A stretch of DNA of 64,000 nucleotides from JBCCXL01 sp039191605 (GTDB lineage: Bacteria > Acidobacteriota > Thermoanaerobaculia > Multivoradales > JAHZIX01). Each line of letters opens with the position of its first letter. The first letter of the stretch is position 1. The DNA lies in the NCBI GenBank assembly GCA_039191605.1, contig JBCCXL010000010.1:124001-188000 (forward strand). The letters run 5' to 3'. Position numbers and translations under genes: made by a program. Below are positions 43,646 through 51,710 of this stretch, piece by piece. The notes beneath the pieces were generated by a model that was given only the letters and a program-made list of their open reading frames with translations, was not told the origin of the DNA and ran no database searches.

Positions 43646-45535
43646 ATGTTTGCTACTCCGCACCGAGTTTCCCTCTTCATAGTCTTCGTCCTCCTCTTCC
43701 TCGGGCTCGGCCCGCTGCCGGTCTTCGCCTCGGAGATCGGCTACCCGCAGCGGGGCCCGGCGCCCATCGCCGCTGCCCCCTCCCCCGGGGCCACGGAGCC
43801 GGCCGCCGGCCCCACCACGCCCGCCCACTACCTCATCGTCCAGGCCGGCGAGGCCCTCGCGCCGCGGGTCACCTTCTACCGCCAGGTGGAGATCCAGGGC
43901 AGCCTCGAAAGCCTGAATGATCCCCAGGTCCAGGAGCTGGCCTCCACTCTGAGCACTCGCCAGGACCAGGCCGTCGAGCTTCGGCTGCGGGACACCAAGG
44001 GTCAGGTGGTCTATCGCGGGGTGCAGCGGGTTCCCCGCTGGCACCGCTCCGAAACCCTGCTGGACGAAGACGACCCGCGGGTCAAAGAGCACGGCACCCG
44101 CCTCGCCGGCCACCATCTGCCCGTCGAGGAGGCGCCCTTCGTCGTCCGAGTGCCGGTGATCCCCGGCGCCAGCCAGCTGGAGATCGACTCCGGAGTCGGT
44201 CTGCTGCGCACCGCCACCACCTTCGACCTCGATTCTTTGGCGGCCCAATTTGCCCACACCGACCAGAACACCACCGAAGCCATCGCCGGCGCCTTCCACG
44301 AGGCGGTGCCGGGCTTCTATCAGGGCAATTCCAACAACCGGGTCGACATCCTGATCGTCGCCGAGGGCTACCGCCACATCGACGACCATTGGTTCCGCAC
44401 CGACAGCGACGCCATGGTCGCCGGCTTCATGGGCGACCGCCCCTTCACCGACTACTCCACCCACTTCAACGTCTGGCGACTCTTCGTCCCCTCCATCGCC
44501 ATGGGCGCCGATCGCCCCGCCTGCGACGACGCCGATGCCGGGGATCTCGACACCGGCTTCACCGCCAACACCTACTTCGACGCCACCTACTGCAACCAGG
44601 GCATCTGGCGCAATCTAGGAGTCAACAACAGCAAAGTCTTCGAAGCGGCCTCCGACTACCCCGACTGGGACGCCATCATCGTCCTGGTCCAAAGCCCCTA
44701 CCGGGGCGGCTCCGGCGGCGCCCTCTCGGTGACCTCCATGGATACGAGCTACACCGCCTCCGACGACATCATCGGCGTGATGCAGCATGAATTCGCCCAC
44801 AGCTTCGCCGGCCTGGGGGACGAATACGAAACCGCCGACGAGGACTTCCCGGAATGTTCCGACCGCAACGTCTCCACCAGCGATGACTGCGAGCCCAACG
44901 TCACCGACGTCGACTTCCGCTCCGGCAATAAATGGAAGCATTGGATCGCTTCATCTACCCCCGTCCCCACCTCCGGCTCCCTTTCCGACCCTCTCGCCGC
45001 CGGCGCCTGGGAAGGGGCCCGCTACCTCACCGACGACATATACCGCAGCTGCTTCAACGGCATCATGCGGGATTCCCTGGCGGACTTCTGCCACGTTGGC
45101 CGAGAGCGCATGATCGTCTCCCTCTACCAGGGCGGCTGGGGCATCCCCGGCGGCGGCGTCAGCACCATCCAGCCGGGCACCCGCTCCCCCTCCGCCGCCC
45201 TTCTGAACCGCAGCGCCGGTCAGAAAACCACCTTCAGCGCCCGCGCCTTCGGCCCCCCGGGCACCACCCTCACCGCCCAGTGGCTGGTCAACGGCATCGT
45301 CTTCAAAACCCAATCCGTCGCCTCCGGCGGCCTCGCCTCCTACTCCTTCAGCTCGATCCTGCCGGGATCCACCTGGAACATCCAGCTACGCATCACCGAC
45401 AACCACCCCAACCTCCACAGCTCCACCCGCCCGCAGCTGGCCAAGAGTCAGCATTGGACGGTGAACATCATCGGTGGCGGAGGCGGGTGCCCGCTGTGTT
45501 TGCTGGACGAGAAAAGAGGGGTGATGGGCGAGTGA
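43646..45535 (+). CDS. Secreted IgA-peptidase-like M64 metalloprotease
   Basis: 629 aa from ATG at 43646 with AAAGGA ahead; the ORF runs further 5' without features. Signal peptide about residues 1-30. An M64 N-terminal beta domain precedes the catalytic part. The zinc motif is HEFAHSFAGLGDEY (H381, E382, H385, then Asp/Glu), typical of the M64 family. Catalytic-domain neighbours include VDILIVAEGY and ALSVTSMDTSYT. The C-terminal ~170 residues form Ig-like beta domains. M64 members cleave secreted glycoproteins such as IgA in gut bacteria; the substrate here is unknown. Followed by a terminator. Confidence 0.9.
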   Translation: MFATPHRVSLFIVFVLLFLGLGPLPVFASEIGYPQRGPAPIAAAPSPGATEPAAGPTTPAHYLIVQAGEALAPRVTFYRQVEIQGSLESLNDPQVQELASTLSTRQDQAVELRLRDTKGQVVYRGVQRVPRWHRSETLLDEDDPRVKEHGTRLAGHHLPVEEAPFVVRVPVIPGASQLEIDSGVGLLRTATTFDLDSLAAQFAHTDQNTTEAIAGAFHEAVPGFYQGNSNNRVDILIVAEGYRHIDDHWFRTDSDAMVAGFMGDRPFTDYSTHFNVWRLFVPSIAMGADRPACDDADAGDLDTGFTANTYFDATYCNQGIWRNLGVNNSKVFEAASDYPDWDAIIVLVQSPYRGGSGGALSVTSMDTSYTASDDIIGVMQHEFAHSFAGLGDEYETADEDFPECSDRNVSTSDDCEPNVTDVDFRSGNKWKHWIASSTPVPTSGSLSDPLAAGAWEGARYLTDDIYRSCFNGIMRDSLADFCHVGRERMIVSLYQGGWGIPGGGVSTIQPGTRSPSAALLNRSAGQKTTFSARAFGPPGTTLTAQWLVNGIVFKTQSVASGGLASYSFSSILPGSTWNIQLRITDNHPNLHSSTRPQLAKSQHWTVNIIGGGGGCPLCLLDEKRGVMGE

Positions 45536-45573
45536 GACCCCGGCGACTCCCGCAGTCTCGAACCCCAGCCATC

Positions 45574-45612
45574 AAGCCCCGGCGGACTCATCGTCTGTCG
45601 GGGCTTTCTTCT
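45574..45612 (+). terminator. Terminator after the M64 gene
   Basis: AAGCCCCGGCGGAC (45574-45587) pairs imperfectly with GTCTGTCGGGGCTT (about 45593-45606), followed by a T-rich tract TTCTTCTT. Confidence 0.7.
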
Positions 45613-45687
45613 TGCTTGCGGTCACTCTCTTAGGCTGCTTCCTCGAAGACATAGCCCGAATCCCCCACATTGAGAGACATTTTCTAT

Positions 45688-46331
45688 ATGAATACCTCCA
45701 CTACGCTCTCCCATCAAGGTGCTGATCTCTGCGTCGAAACTTCCGGCGAGGGGCCCCTGAGCTACGGGCAGCAGGAGCGAGACGCGATCGCGGTGCTGGA
45801 CGAGCTGGGCGTGGAACGCTGCGCGGTGGTGGGCTTTTCCGACGGCGGGATCACCGGACTGCGGCTGGCGGCTCGGGGACTCGGGAGAGTCCAGGCCGCA
45901 GCGACGGTGGGCTCGCGGTGGCCAGCGAGGGATAGCGCTCACCTTGGGGAGGCCTTCCCGGAGATCCGCCGCAAGACCCTGGAGGGCGGCGCCCAGGCCC
46001 AGCTGCTGGAGGATTACGACCGCCTGAACCCAGACCAGGACTTCGACCGGCTGGCAGAGCTGTACTCTGCGATGTGGAAAGACGACGGGCCCGACGGCCA
46101 CCCTGACGAGGCGGCGGTGGGGATCGAGGCGCCGACCCTGCTGGCGGTGGGCGATCGCGATCCTTTCGTACCGGCGGAAGCGGTGCTCGAGCTCCACCGC
46201 AGGCGTCTGGAAGCGGAGAATCCTAGCGAGCTACTGGTGCTGCCGGGCGCCGGCCACGCGGCTCATGACGAGCGGGGGACCTCTACGTGCCGGCGCTGCG
46301 GAGCTTTTTGGAGAGAAATCTCGGGAGCTAG
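45688..46331 (+). pseudogene. Decayed alpha/beta hydrolase gene (internal deletion and frameshift)
   Basis: Reads as an alpha/beta hydrolase: nucleophile-elbow GFSDGG, LLAVGDRDPFVP and the C-terminal PGAGHAAH. Two defects are visible. The region between the N-terminal strand and LSYGQQERD lacks the whole HG oxyanion part (about 50 residues), so GEG joins LSYG directly. Near 46270, a run of five G shifts the frame: reading one base later gives DLYVPALRSFLERNLGS and a stop at 46329-46331, as expected for the family, whereas the actual frame continues as unrelated sequence to 46356. The gene is probably inactive. Confidence 0.8.
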
Positions 46332-46370
46332 GGGCGGCTATCAAACTGGTAAGTGAGTGATTACACCCGG

Positions 46371-46411
46371 CTCCCCCACCCTCTGGCTTACGCAGTCAGG
46401 GTGAGGGAAGG
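46371..46411. repeat. REP-like palindrome, copy 2
   Basis: CTCCCCCACCCTCTGG, loop CTTACGCAG, TCAGGGTGAGGGAAGG, close to the end of the decayed hydrolase gene. Flanked by degenerate forms of the CAGGCGAGTGATCC word (GTGAGTGATTAC at 46352-46363 and AGGCAAGTAATCC at 46425-46437). Confidence 0.7.
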
Positions 46412-46451
46412 CAAAGGTGTCAACAGGCAAGTAATCCTCACCAGGAGAACG

Positions 46452-46775
46452 CTACTTCGGGAAATCGATTTCGTAGACGACACCCGGCTGGCATTTCTGC
46501 ATCGCATCCGCAACTTTTTCCGCGGATCGACGAATCCTTGGCCAACTCGTAGTCAAGAGAACCAGAACCTTCAATCTGCACTCTGCGAGATTCTGCTGGT
46601 GCTTTAAGTTGGTATCTGTCGTCACCAACACCTCGAAGCCAGCGGTCTCTGCTTGCCGCAGCAAGTTACCGTTGGTCAACGTAGACCAGCCTAATTCGAA
46701 GGCTGTCGAGACCTCACAATTGCCGAGATAGTTTCGTAGAGGGCGAGGGGTGCCTTGATCGAACAGGACCCTCAC
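46452..46775 (-). CDS. DUF5615 PIN-like toxin
   Basis: 107 aa. MRVLFDQGTPRPLRNYL at the N-terminus, VLVTTDTNLKHQQNL in the middle and VLVLLTTSW follow the PIN-like (Mut7-C/DUF5615) fold, with the acidic residues of the active site (Asp at position 6 and Asp near 54). Such proteins are probable RNases of toxin-antitoxin pairs. Its start abuts the stop of the upstream DUF433 gene, so the two are translationally coupled. Confidence 0.85.
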   Translation of the reverse strand: MRVLFDQGTPRPLRNYLGNCEVSTAFELGWSTLTNGNLLRQAETAGFEVLVTTDTNLKHQQNLAECRLKVLVLLTTSWPRIRRSAEKVADAMQKCQPGVVYEIDFPK

Positions 46776-46994
46776 TCAGCCTGCCTTGGCGTTGACCACT
46801 AAGTGCTCAAGCACCTTTCGAACCTTGTCTTCTGAAACTCCTGGGAACCAATCGATAAATTCACTAATTGAAGCTCCGCTCTCGAGATTCTCGAAAAGCG
46901 CTGCTACCGGAACCCGGGTTCCCTGGAACACCCACACGCCGCTAACGCGCAGCGGGTCTCGCTCTACTGCTGGGCAATTCGACCAATCCATCAT
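46776..46994 (-). CDS. DUF433 antitoxin
   Basis: 72 aa (or 71 from ATG at 46991). DUF433 features: RDPLRVSGVWVFQGTRVPVAALFENL and a C-terminal helix-turn-helix-like SEDKVRKVLEHL. Partner of the adjacent DUF5615-like toxin. DUF433 proteins usually autoregulate the operon. Good family match despite its small size. Confidence 0.85.
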   Translation of the reverse strand: MMDWSNCPAVERDPLRVSGVWVFQGTRVPVAALFENLESGASISEFIDWFPGVSEDKVRKVLEHLVVNAKAG

Positions 46995-47173
46995 GTTCTG
47001 ATCATAACACTGGCGACCTTAGCAGCCGATTTACTCCAGCCAGATCCCCGTAGCTCGCGCGTAGACGCCAGACGAAAGCCCCCTCTTCCACCAAGGTAAA
47101 TCAGGGACCGAGGAAGACCCTCGGCCCCTGCGATCGCTTCGGCTCATAGAGTCGCCGATACGAAGGCGCAGTC

Positions 47174-47470
47174 TCAGGTGGAGACGTCGGCAATCACCAG
47201 GGCGGTAATCCAGCCGCTCATCTTCTTGTCGTTCGACGGCTGGATATCGAGAGTCGCGGTGACGTTGACCGCCTGGGACGAGAGGCTCACGTCGTCGATC
47301 GAGGCTTGAGCCGTCCGGACGTTCTCGCCACTGTCGTCAAACTTCTGCCGGAACCCTTCGAGCACCGCGTAGGCATAGCGAACGGTGCCGGAGAAGGTCG
47401 CGGTCTGCGTGTCGGTCTGGCTGCCTTTGCCGTCGAGATTGAACTTGATCTGCTGGAATTCGAGGGCCAT
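47174..47470 (-). CDS. Small orphan protein (98 aa)
   Basis: Unrecognised. ATG at 47470 is preceded by AAAGGA. Entirely beta-looking: alternating hydrophobic residues (FSGTVRYAYAVLEGFRQKF, VNVTATLDIQPSN, SGWITALVIADVS), without signal peptide or membrane helix. It looks like a small sandwich domain, perhaps a structural or binding protein. Confidence 0.6.
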   Translation of the reverse strand: MALEFQQIKFNLDGKGSQTDTQTATFSGTVRYAYAVLEGFRQKFDDSGENVRTAQASIDDVSLSSQAVNVTATLDIQPSNDKKMSGWITALVIADVST

Positions 47471-47712
47471 GATGCGTTCCTTTCTGATGCGGTGAGCCCC
47501 GATGTAGCGGGGCGTTGGGTTCGGGTTTCGAGGTCAGGCTCGAAGCCCGGGTCGTCGTGGGCCAAAGCGTCCCAAGACGGCATCGGAAAGTGATCTGGAG
47601 CAGCTCTAGAGAATCTCTGGGGAATCTCTGGATGGCGTAAAGTGCTGAAAACGAGACCGTTACGGGGCGTCTCGCCGCTGCATTTCGGGAACTTGTGCTG
47701 GCTTTTGCAGAT

Positions 47713-47729
47713 GGCAGGCGAGTGATCCC
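47713..47729 (+). repeat. Dispersed word GGCAGGCGAGTGATCCC
   Basis: Same orientation as the 37.9-kb array unit, differing at one position (AGTGATCCC for ATTGATCCC). Confidence 0.75.
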
Positions 47730-47736
47730 TGGAGCT

Positions 47737-47794
47737 TCGAAGAAATCCCCCCTCGGTCCCCCCCACTCTGATTCATGCAGTCAAAGTGGGGGAA
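47737..47794. repeat. REP-like palindrome, copy 3
   Basis: CCCCCACTCTGA and TCAAAGTGGGGG form a 12-base inverted repeat with one mismatch around the loop TTCATGCAG. Shares the GAAATCCCCC and TCGGTCCCCC shoulder with the copy at 22676. Flanked by the dispersed word on both sides (47713, and 47821 and 47842). Confidence 0.8.
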
Positions 47795-47820
47795 GTCAGA
47801 GTTGCTGTCCCCCGAAAGAT

Positions 47821-47860
47821 GCCAGGCGAGTGTCCCGAAGAGGCCAGGCGAGTGATCCCC
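47821..47860 (+). repeat. Two dispersed words (GCCAGGCGAGTG...TCCC)
   Basis: 47821-47836 is a copy lacking two bases; 47842-47860 is full length (GGCCAGGCGAGTGATCCCC). Confidence 0.75.
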
Positions 47861-47896
47861 CTCGCTTTGGGTCGCATTGCAGAAATTCTCGAAACA

Positions 47897-47916
47897 ATTT
47901 GACCAAACGGTCAAAT
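47897..47916. promoter_or_regulatory. TetR-type operator candidate (ATTTGACC-AAAC-GGTCAAAT)
   Basis: Perfect 8-base arms 47897-47904 and 47909-47916 with a 4-base centre. It lies seven bases before the -35 box of the efflux operon. The last gene of that operon encodes a TetR repressor, so autoregulation is the natural inference. Confidence 0.75.
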
Positions 47917-47922
47917 GAACCC

Positions 47923-47951
47923 TTGACCTCGACAGAGAACATCCATATCCT
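47923..47951 (+). promoter_or_regulatory. Promoter of the RND efflux operon
   Basis: TTGACC (47923-47928) and TATCCT (47946-47951) with 17-base spacing, about 110 bases before the first start. A GGTCA half-site lies downstream at 47970-47974. Confidence 0.6.
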
Positions 47952-48063
47952 CCGAACATTCGAACAATTGGTCAGTTCACATGAACAGTCCTTTGGTTCA
48001 CGCCTAGAAATTGCGACCTCTCCCTCCTCCTCCGGCCTCAGACTCCTCTAAGAGACTCACGCT

Positions 48064-50496
48064 ATGCCGATGACGAGATCCCGTCCCCGCCGGCTATCAG
48101 CGCCGCGTTGGGCGCTGCGACGACGCCCTCTCTTCGCTGCTCTGGTGATCAGCGCAGCGCTACTTCCGTTCTCCGAAGCCGCTGACGCCGCGGAGCCACC
48201 AGCCGGCGACACCGATGCGCCTAGGTGGGGGTTGCTGTGGCCGAATTCTGGAGATCGAGCCCTGGCCGAAGGTATTGAAGGAGAAGTAAAGGCGCTTCTC
48301 GGACAGGGTCCGGCGAGAAGCGGGCAACCCGCTGCGCTGGGAGACTCTTCGGAGGTCGAGGTATGGGTTTCTGTGGGTCGATGGAGCCAGCCGCCCTCGA
48401 GCCAACCCTCTCCGGAGTCTGCCGTCCTGCCCTCTGACCGCCGAGTCATCGTTCTTCGCGAGGACTTCGGACAGACCCAGGCCCTCCCGACGCTGGATTC
48501 CGGCGCGATGGTCGTCGCGCCCTCTTCTTGGCTCGCTGATCTTCAGGCCCTTCGCCGCGTTACCGGAGAGCATCGCCTCACCTTGATCTTGCCTCAGCAG
48601 ATTCTCGAAACGCAGCGAGGGCTAGACCAGGAGCTGATTCAGCAAGGCGAGAGGGCCGGCTTTGAGCTTCAAGTCTTGAGCCTCGACGAAGCTAGACCAG
48701 AGGAAATTGCGGGGCTCCTAGACGGCCTCAGTCCAGGGGCCGGGGGAATCTACCTCGCGCCGGGCCTGCCGGGCGCTGCCGAGGACTGGGCCGAGGCCCT
48801 CTCCAAGCGAGGCCTGCCGGGGGTTTCCGGACGAGGACCGGAGGACGTCGAGGCCGGCGTGCTGGTCGGGCCACGACGGGACCGACTGCGCCCCCTGGCG
48901 CGAATGACCGCCCTGGCGCTGCGGGAGCAGCTGAGCTCCCCCACTGCAGCAGTCAGGATCTGGGCGGTACCGGCGGCGCCGGACTTGGATCTGCGCATTC
49001 ACCGCGGCACCGCGGAGCGGCTCGAGATCCCCCTGCCCTGGGACCTGCGCCTGGACGCGGAGCTGGTGGGTCATGCTGCCGGCGGCGGGGCCAATCTCGA
49101 CCTCGGTCGCGCCCTGCGGGAAGCGGTGGACGCCAATCTCGGCCTCGCCGCGAGGCGAGTGCAGCTCGCCGCCGACGCCACCGAGCTGCAGCGGGCCGCG
49201 GCGGCGAGGCGCCCGCAGCTGAGCTTCAACCTCCAGGGGACCCAAATCGATCAGGACTCCGCCCGCTCCAGCTTCGGCAATCAGCCGGAGCGTCGCCTGC
49301 TGGCCACCGGCGAGGCGAGCTGGGTGCTCTTTTCGGAGCCCCTCACCGCCGCGGTGGAGATCGAGGAGCGGCTGCAGCTGGCGCGGCAGCTGGAGGTCGA
49401 GCAGCTGAGGCTGGACATCGCGCTGGAGGCCGGGAGGAGCTATTGGGAGCTGCTGCGGGCCACCGCTCGGCAGCGGGTGGAGCGCTCGAATCTCTCTCTC
49501 AGCGTGGCCACCCTGGATAACGCCCGCTGGCGTCTCCAGGCGGGAGCCGCGGACACCGCCGACGTCGCCCGGCTGGAGGCGCGGGTGGCCCAGGATCGCC
49601 AGCGCCTGGTGCAGGCCGAGGGCCAGCGCCGCGCCGTGGCGCTGCGACTCAACGAGCTGCTGCACCGCCCTCTGGAGCAGGAGCTGATCCCCGAGACGGC
49701 GGATCTCGGACCGGCTGATACCGAGACGGCCAGTGCTGAGCCGACCGAAACCCAGTGGAGTGCTATCCCGAGGGACGAGCTGGTCTCCGACCTGCGGCGC
49801 TTCTCGACGCTGCGCCAGCAGCTGGTGGAGCGCAGCCGGGCGCAATCCCCCGGCGTCGCCGCCAGCGAGGCGCTGCGCCGCGCGGCGGAGAGGCGCCAGG
49901 AGAGCGCCCGCCGCGCCTTCTACCTGCCGACGGTGGATCTCAGCGCCGGCTGGACGGTGGACGTGGCGGAGGGCGGCGCCGGCGATGAGGTGCCGATGCT
50001 GGATCTCGGCCTCGGCGGCGCCAACCCCTTCCCTCCCGCCACCGACGACCGCTGGACCCTCTCCCTCACCGCCACCCTGCCGCTGACTACCGGCGGGCGC
50101 CGACAGGCGGAGCGGGCGCGGGCGGATCTCGAGGTGGAGGCCGCGGAAGTCCTGCAGGAACAGGCGGAAGAGCGGGCGCGGCTGCGGGCCCTGCTGGCCC
50201 TCTCGGACTTCGAAACCGCCAGCGTCGCCCGCCGTCAGGCGGAACAGGCCGCCCTCGCCGCCGAGCGGGCGCTGACGGTGGTGAGCGCCGCCTACGAGCA
50301 GGGCACCGAGACCCTCACCACCCTTCTCGACGCCCAGAACGGCGCCCGCAGCGCGCGGCTGGAGTCCACCGACGCCACCTACGCCCTCCACCAGCGCTGG
50401 CTGGAAGTCGAGCGCACCCTCGGCGGCTTCTCCCTTCTGGATCCTCAGGCTTCCGACTTTCTCACCAGGACTCTCTCTTCGCTGGAGACACGCTAA
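48064..50496 (+). CDS. TolC-family outer-membrane efflux protein with an N-terminal binding-protein-like domain
   Basis: 810 aa; classical TolC-like proteins have about 450-500. Signal peptide about residues 10-45. Residues about 95-330 do not look like TolC but like a periplasmic substrate-binding domain: RLTLILPQQILETQRGLDQE, GERAGFELQVLSLDEARPEE and GIYLAPGLPGAAEDWAEALS. The TolC helical duplication starts near residue 340 (LGRALREAVDANLGLAARR) and repeats near 600. Stop TAA overlaps the ATG of the next gene by one base. Forms the outer-membrane exit of the following pump. Confidence 0.85.
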   Translation: MPMTRSRPRRLSAPRWALRRRPLFAALVISAALLPFSEAADAAEPPAGDTDAPRWGLLWPNSGDRALAEGIEGEVKALLGQGPARSGQPAALGDSSEVEVWVSVGRWSQPPSSQPSPESAVLPSDRRVIVLREDFGQTQALPTLDSGAMVVAPSSWLADLQALRRVTGEHRLTLILPQQILETQRGLDQELIQQGERAGFELQVLSLDEARPEEIAGLLDGLSPGAGGIYLAPGLPGAAEDWAEALSKRGLPGVSGRGPEDVEAGVLVGPRRDRLRPLARMTALALREQLSSPTAAVRIWAVPAAPDLDLRIHRGTAERLEIPLPWDLRLDAELVGHAAGGGANLDLGRALREAVDANLGLAARRVQLAADATELQRAAAARRPQLSFNLQGTQIDQDSARSSFGNQPERRLLATGEASWVLFSEPLTAAVEIEERLQLARQLEVEQLRLDIALEAGRSYWELLRATARQRVERSNLSLSVATLDNARWRLQAGAADTADVARLEARVAQDRQRLVQAEGQRRAVALRLNELLHRPLEQELIPETADLGPADTETASAEPTETQWSAIPRDELVSDLRRFSTLRQQLVERSRAQSPGVAASEALRRAAERRQESARRAFYLPTVDLSAGWTVDVAEGGAGDEVPMLDLGLGGANPFPPATDDRWTLSLTATLPLTTGGRRQAERARADLEVEAAEVLQEQAEERARLRALLALSDFETASVARRQAEQAALAAERALTVVSAAYEQGTETLTTLLDAQNGARSARLESTDATYALHQRWLEVERTLGGFSLLDPQASDFLTRTLSSLETR

Positions 50497-51692
50497 TGCT
50501 CGCCCTTCCTCAGGCCCTGATCTCCTCTCGCGCCGGCATCCCCCCGCGCTTCGCGGCCCTCGGGGCCGCCGCCATCGCCCTTCTCAGCCTCGGCGCCTGC
50601 TCCTCTGAATCGCCCACCGAAGAAGCCCTCGCTCCGCCGCCGCCGCGCCCGGTGCGGGTGCTGGAGATCCAGGCCGCAGACACCAGCCGGGAACGCACCT
50701 TCGTCGGCCGCAGCCAGGCGCCGAGCCAGGCGGCGGCCTCTTTCCGGATTCCGGGCCGGGTGGAGCGACGAGCGGTGAATCTCGGCGACTCGGTGCGGCG
50801 CGGAGACCTGCTGGCGGCGCTGGACGCCAGCGACTTTCGACTGCGCCTCGAGGAGGCCAGCGCCGAGGTCGCCCGCAGCGAGGCGGAATGGCGCAACGCC
50901 GAGGCGGAGCGCCAGCGGCTGCGGGCCCTCTTCGCCACCGAGAGCACCTCCCGCAGCGCCCTGGACGCCGCCGAGGCGCGCTACGACGGCGCCGAGGCGG
51001 CCCGCGACTCGGCCCAGCGTCGCCAGCGCCTGGCCCGCGCCGAGCTCGGCTACACCCGGCTGCGGGCGAGCGCGGCGGGACGGGTGGTAGCGGTGGAGAT
51101 AGAGGCCGGGGAGAACGTCCAGAGCGGCCAGGCGGTGCTTCGCCTCGCCACCGGAAACGGTCTGGAGGTGGAATTCGCCGTTCCGGAAGGCCTGATCTCC
51201 CGCCTCGAGCTAGGGCAGGAGGCGGCGGTGGACTTCCCCGCCGACGGCATCCAGGGCAGCGGACGAATCAGCGAGGTCGGCGCCGGCCCTGTCGGCGACG
51301 GCGGCGGCGCCTTCCCGGTGGTGCTCCGGCTCCAGGATCCGGACCCTCGCCTGCTCACCGGCCGGGCGGCGGAGGTCACCCTGCGCTTCGCGGCGACCAC
51401 CGACGCCCTGCTGCTGCCGCCGGAGGCGGTGGCCGCGGATGACCGCGGCCGCTTCGTGTGGGTCGCCGTGCCGCAGAGCGAGAAGGACGCGGAGCAGGCC
51501 GGCGACGGCCTTCGGGCAACGGTCGAACGACGCAATGTCGAGGTCGGCGAGCTGCTGGCGGAAGGCCTGGAGGTGCTCTCGGGCTTGGCCCCCGGCGACC
51601 GGGTCATCACCGCTGGAGTCTCCCGCATTCTCGAGGGCCAGACGGTACGCCTGCTGGATCACGACCCTCTGGCGGAGGTGCGCGGCTTCTGA
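50496..51692 (+). CDS. RND efflux periplasmic adaptor (membrane fusion protein), lipoprotein
   Basis: 398 aa. Lipobox LSLGAC with Cys near residue 34, so it is probably lipid-anchored. The adaptor core follows: RVERRAVNLGDSVRRGDLLAALDASDF (lipoyl half), long coiled-coil with EASAEVARSEAEWRNAEAERQ (about residues 110-170), YTRLRASAAGRVVAVEIEAGENV (second lipoyl half) and a beta-barrel domain to the end (DDRGRFVWVAVP). Links pump to outer-membrane protein. Start overlaps the preceding stop (TAATG). Confidence 0.92.
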   Translation: MLALPQALISSRAGIPPRFAALGAAAIALLSLGACSSESPTEEALAPPPPRPVRVLEIQAADTSRERTFVGRSQAPSQAAASFRIPGRVERRAVNLGDSVRRGDLLAALDASDFRLRLEEASAEVARSEAEWRNAEAERQRLRALFATESTSRSALDAAEARYDGAEAARDSAQRRQRLARAELGYTRLRASAAGRVVAVEIEAGENVQSGQAVLRLATGNGLEVEFAVPEGLISRLELGQEAAVDFPADGIQGSGRISEVGAGPVGDGGGAFPVVLRLQDPDPRLLTGRAAEVTLRFAATTDALLLPPEAVAADDRGRFVWVAVPQSEKDAEQAGDGLRATVERRNVEVGELLAEGLEVLSGLAPGDRVITAGVSRILEGQTVRLLDHDPLAEVRGF

Positions 51693-51710
51693 GTCGCCGG
51701 GAACAAAATC

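Larger units (their letters stand above)
47471..48063. other. Long intergenic region ahead of the efflux operon
   Basis: 593 bases. Holds a REP-like palindrome, three dispersed words, and the efflux operon promoter with its operator. No gene recognised; small open frames have no features. Confidence 0.6.
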
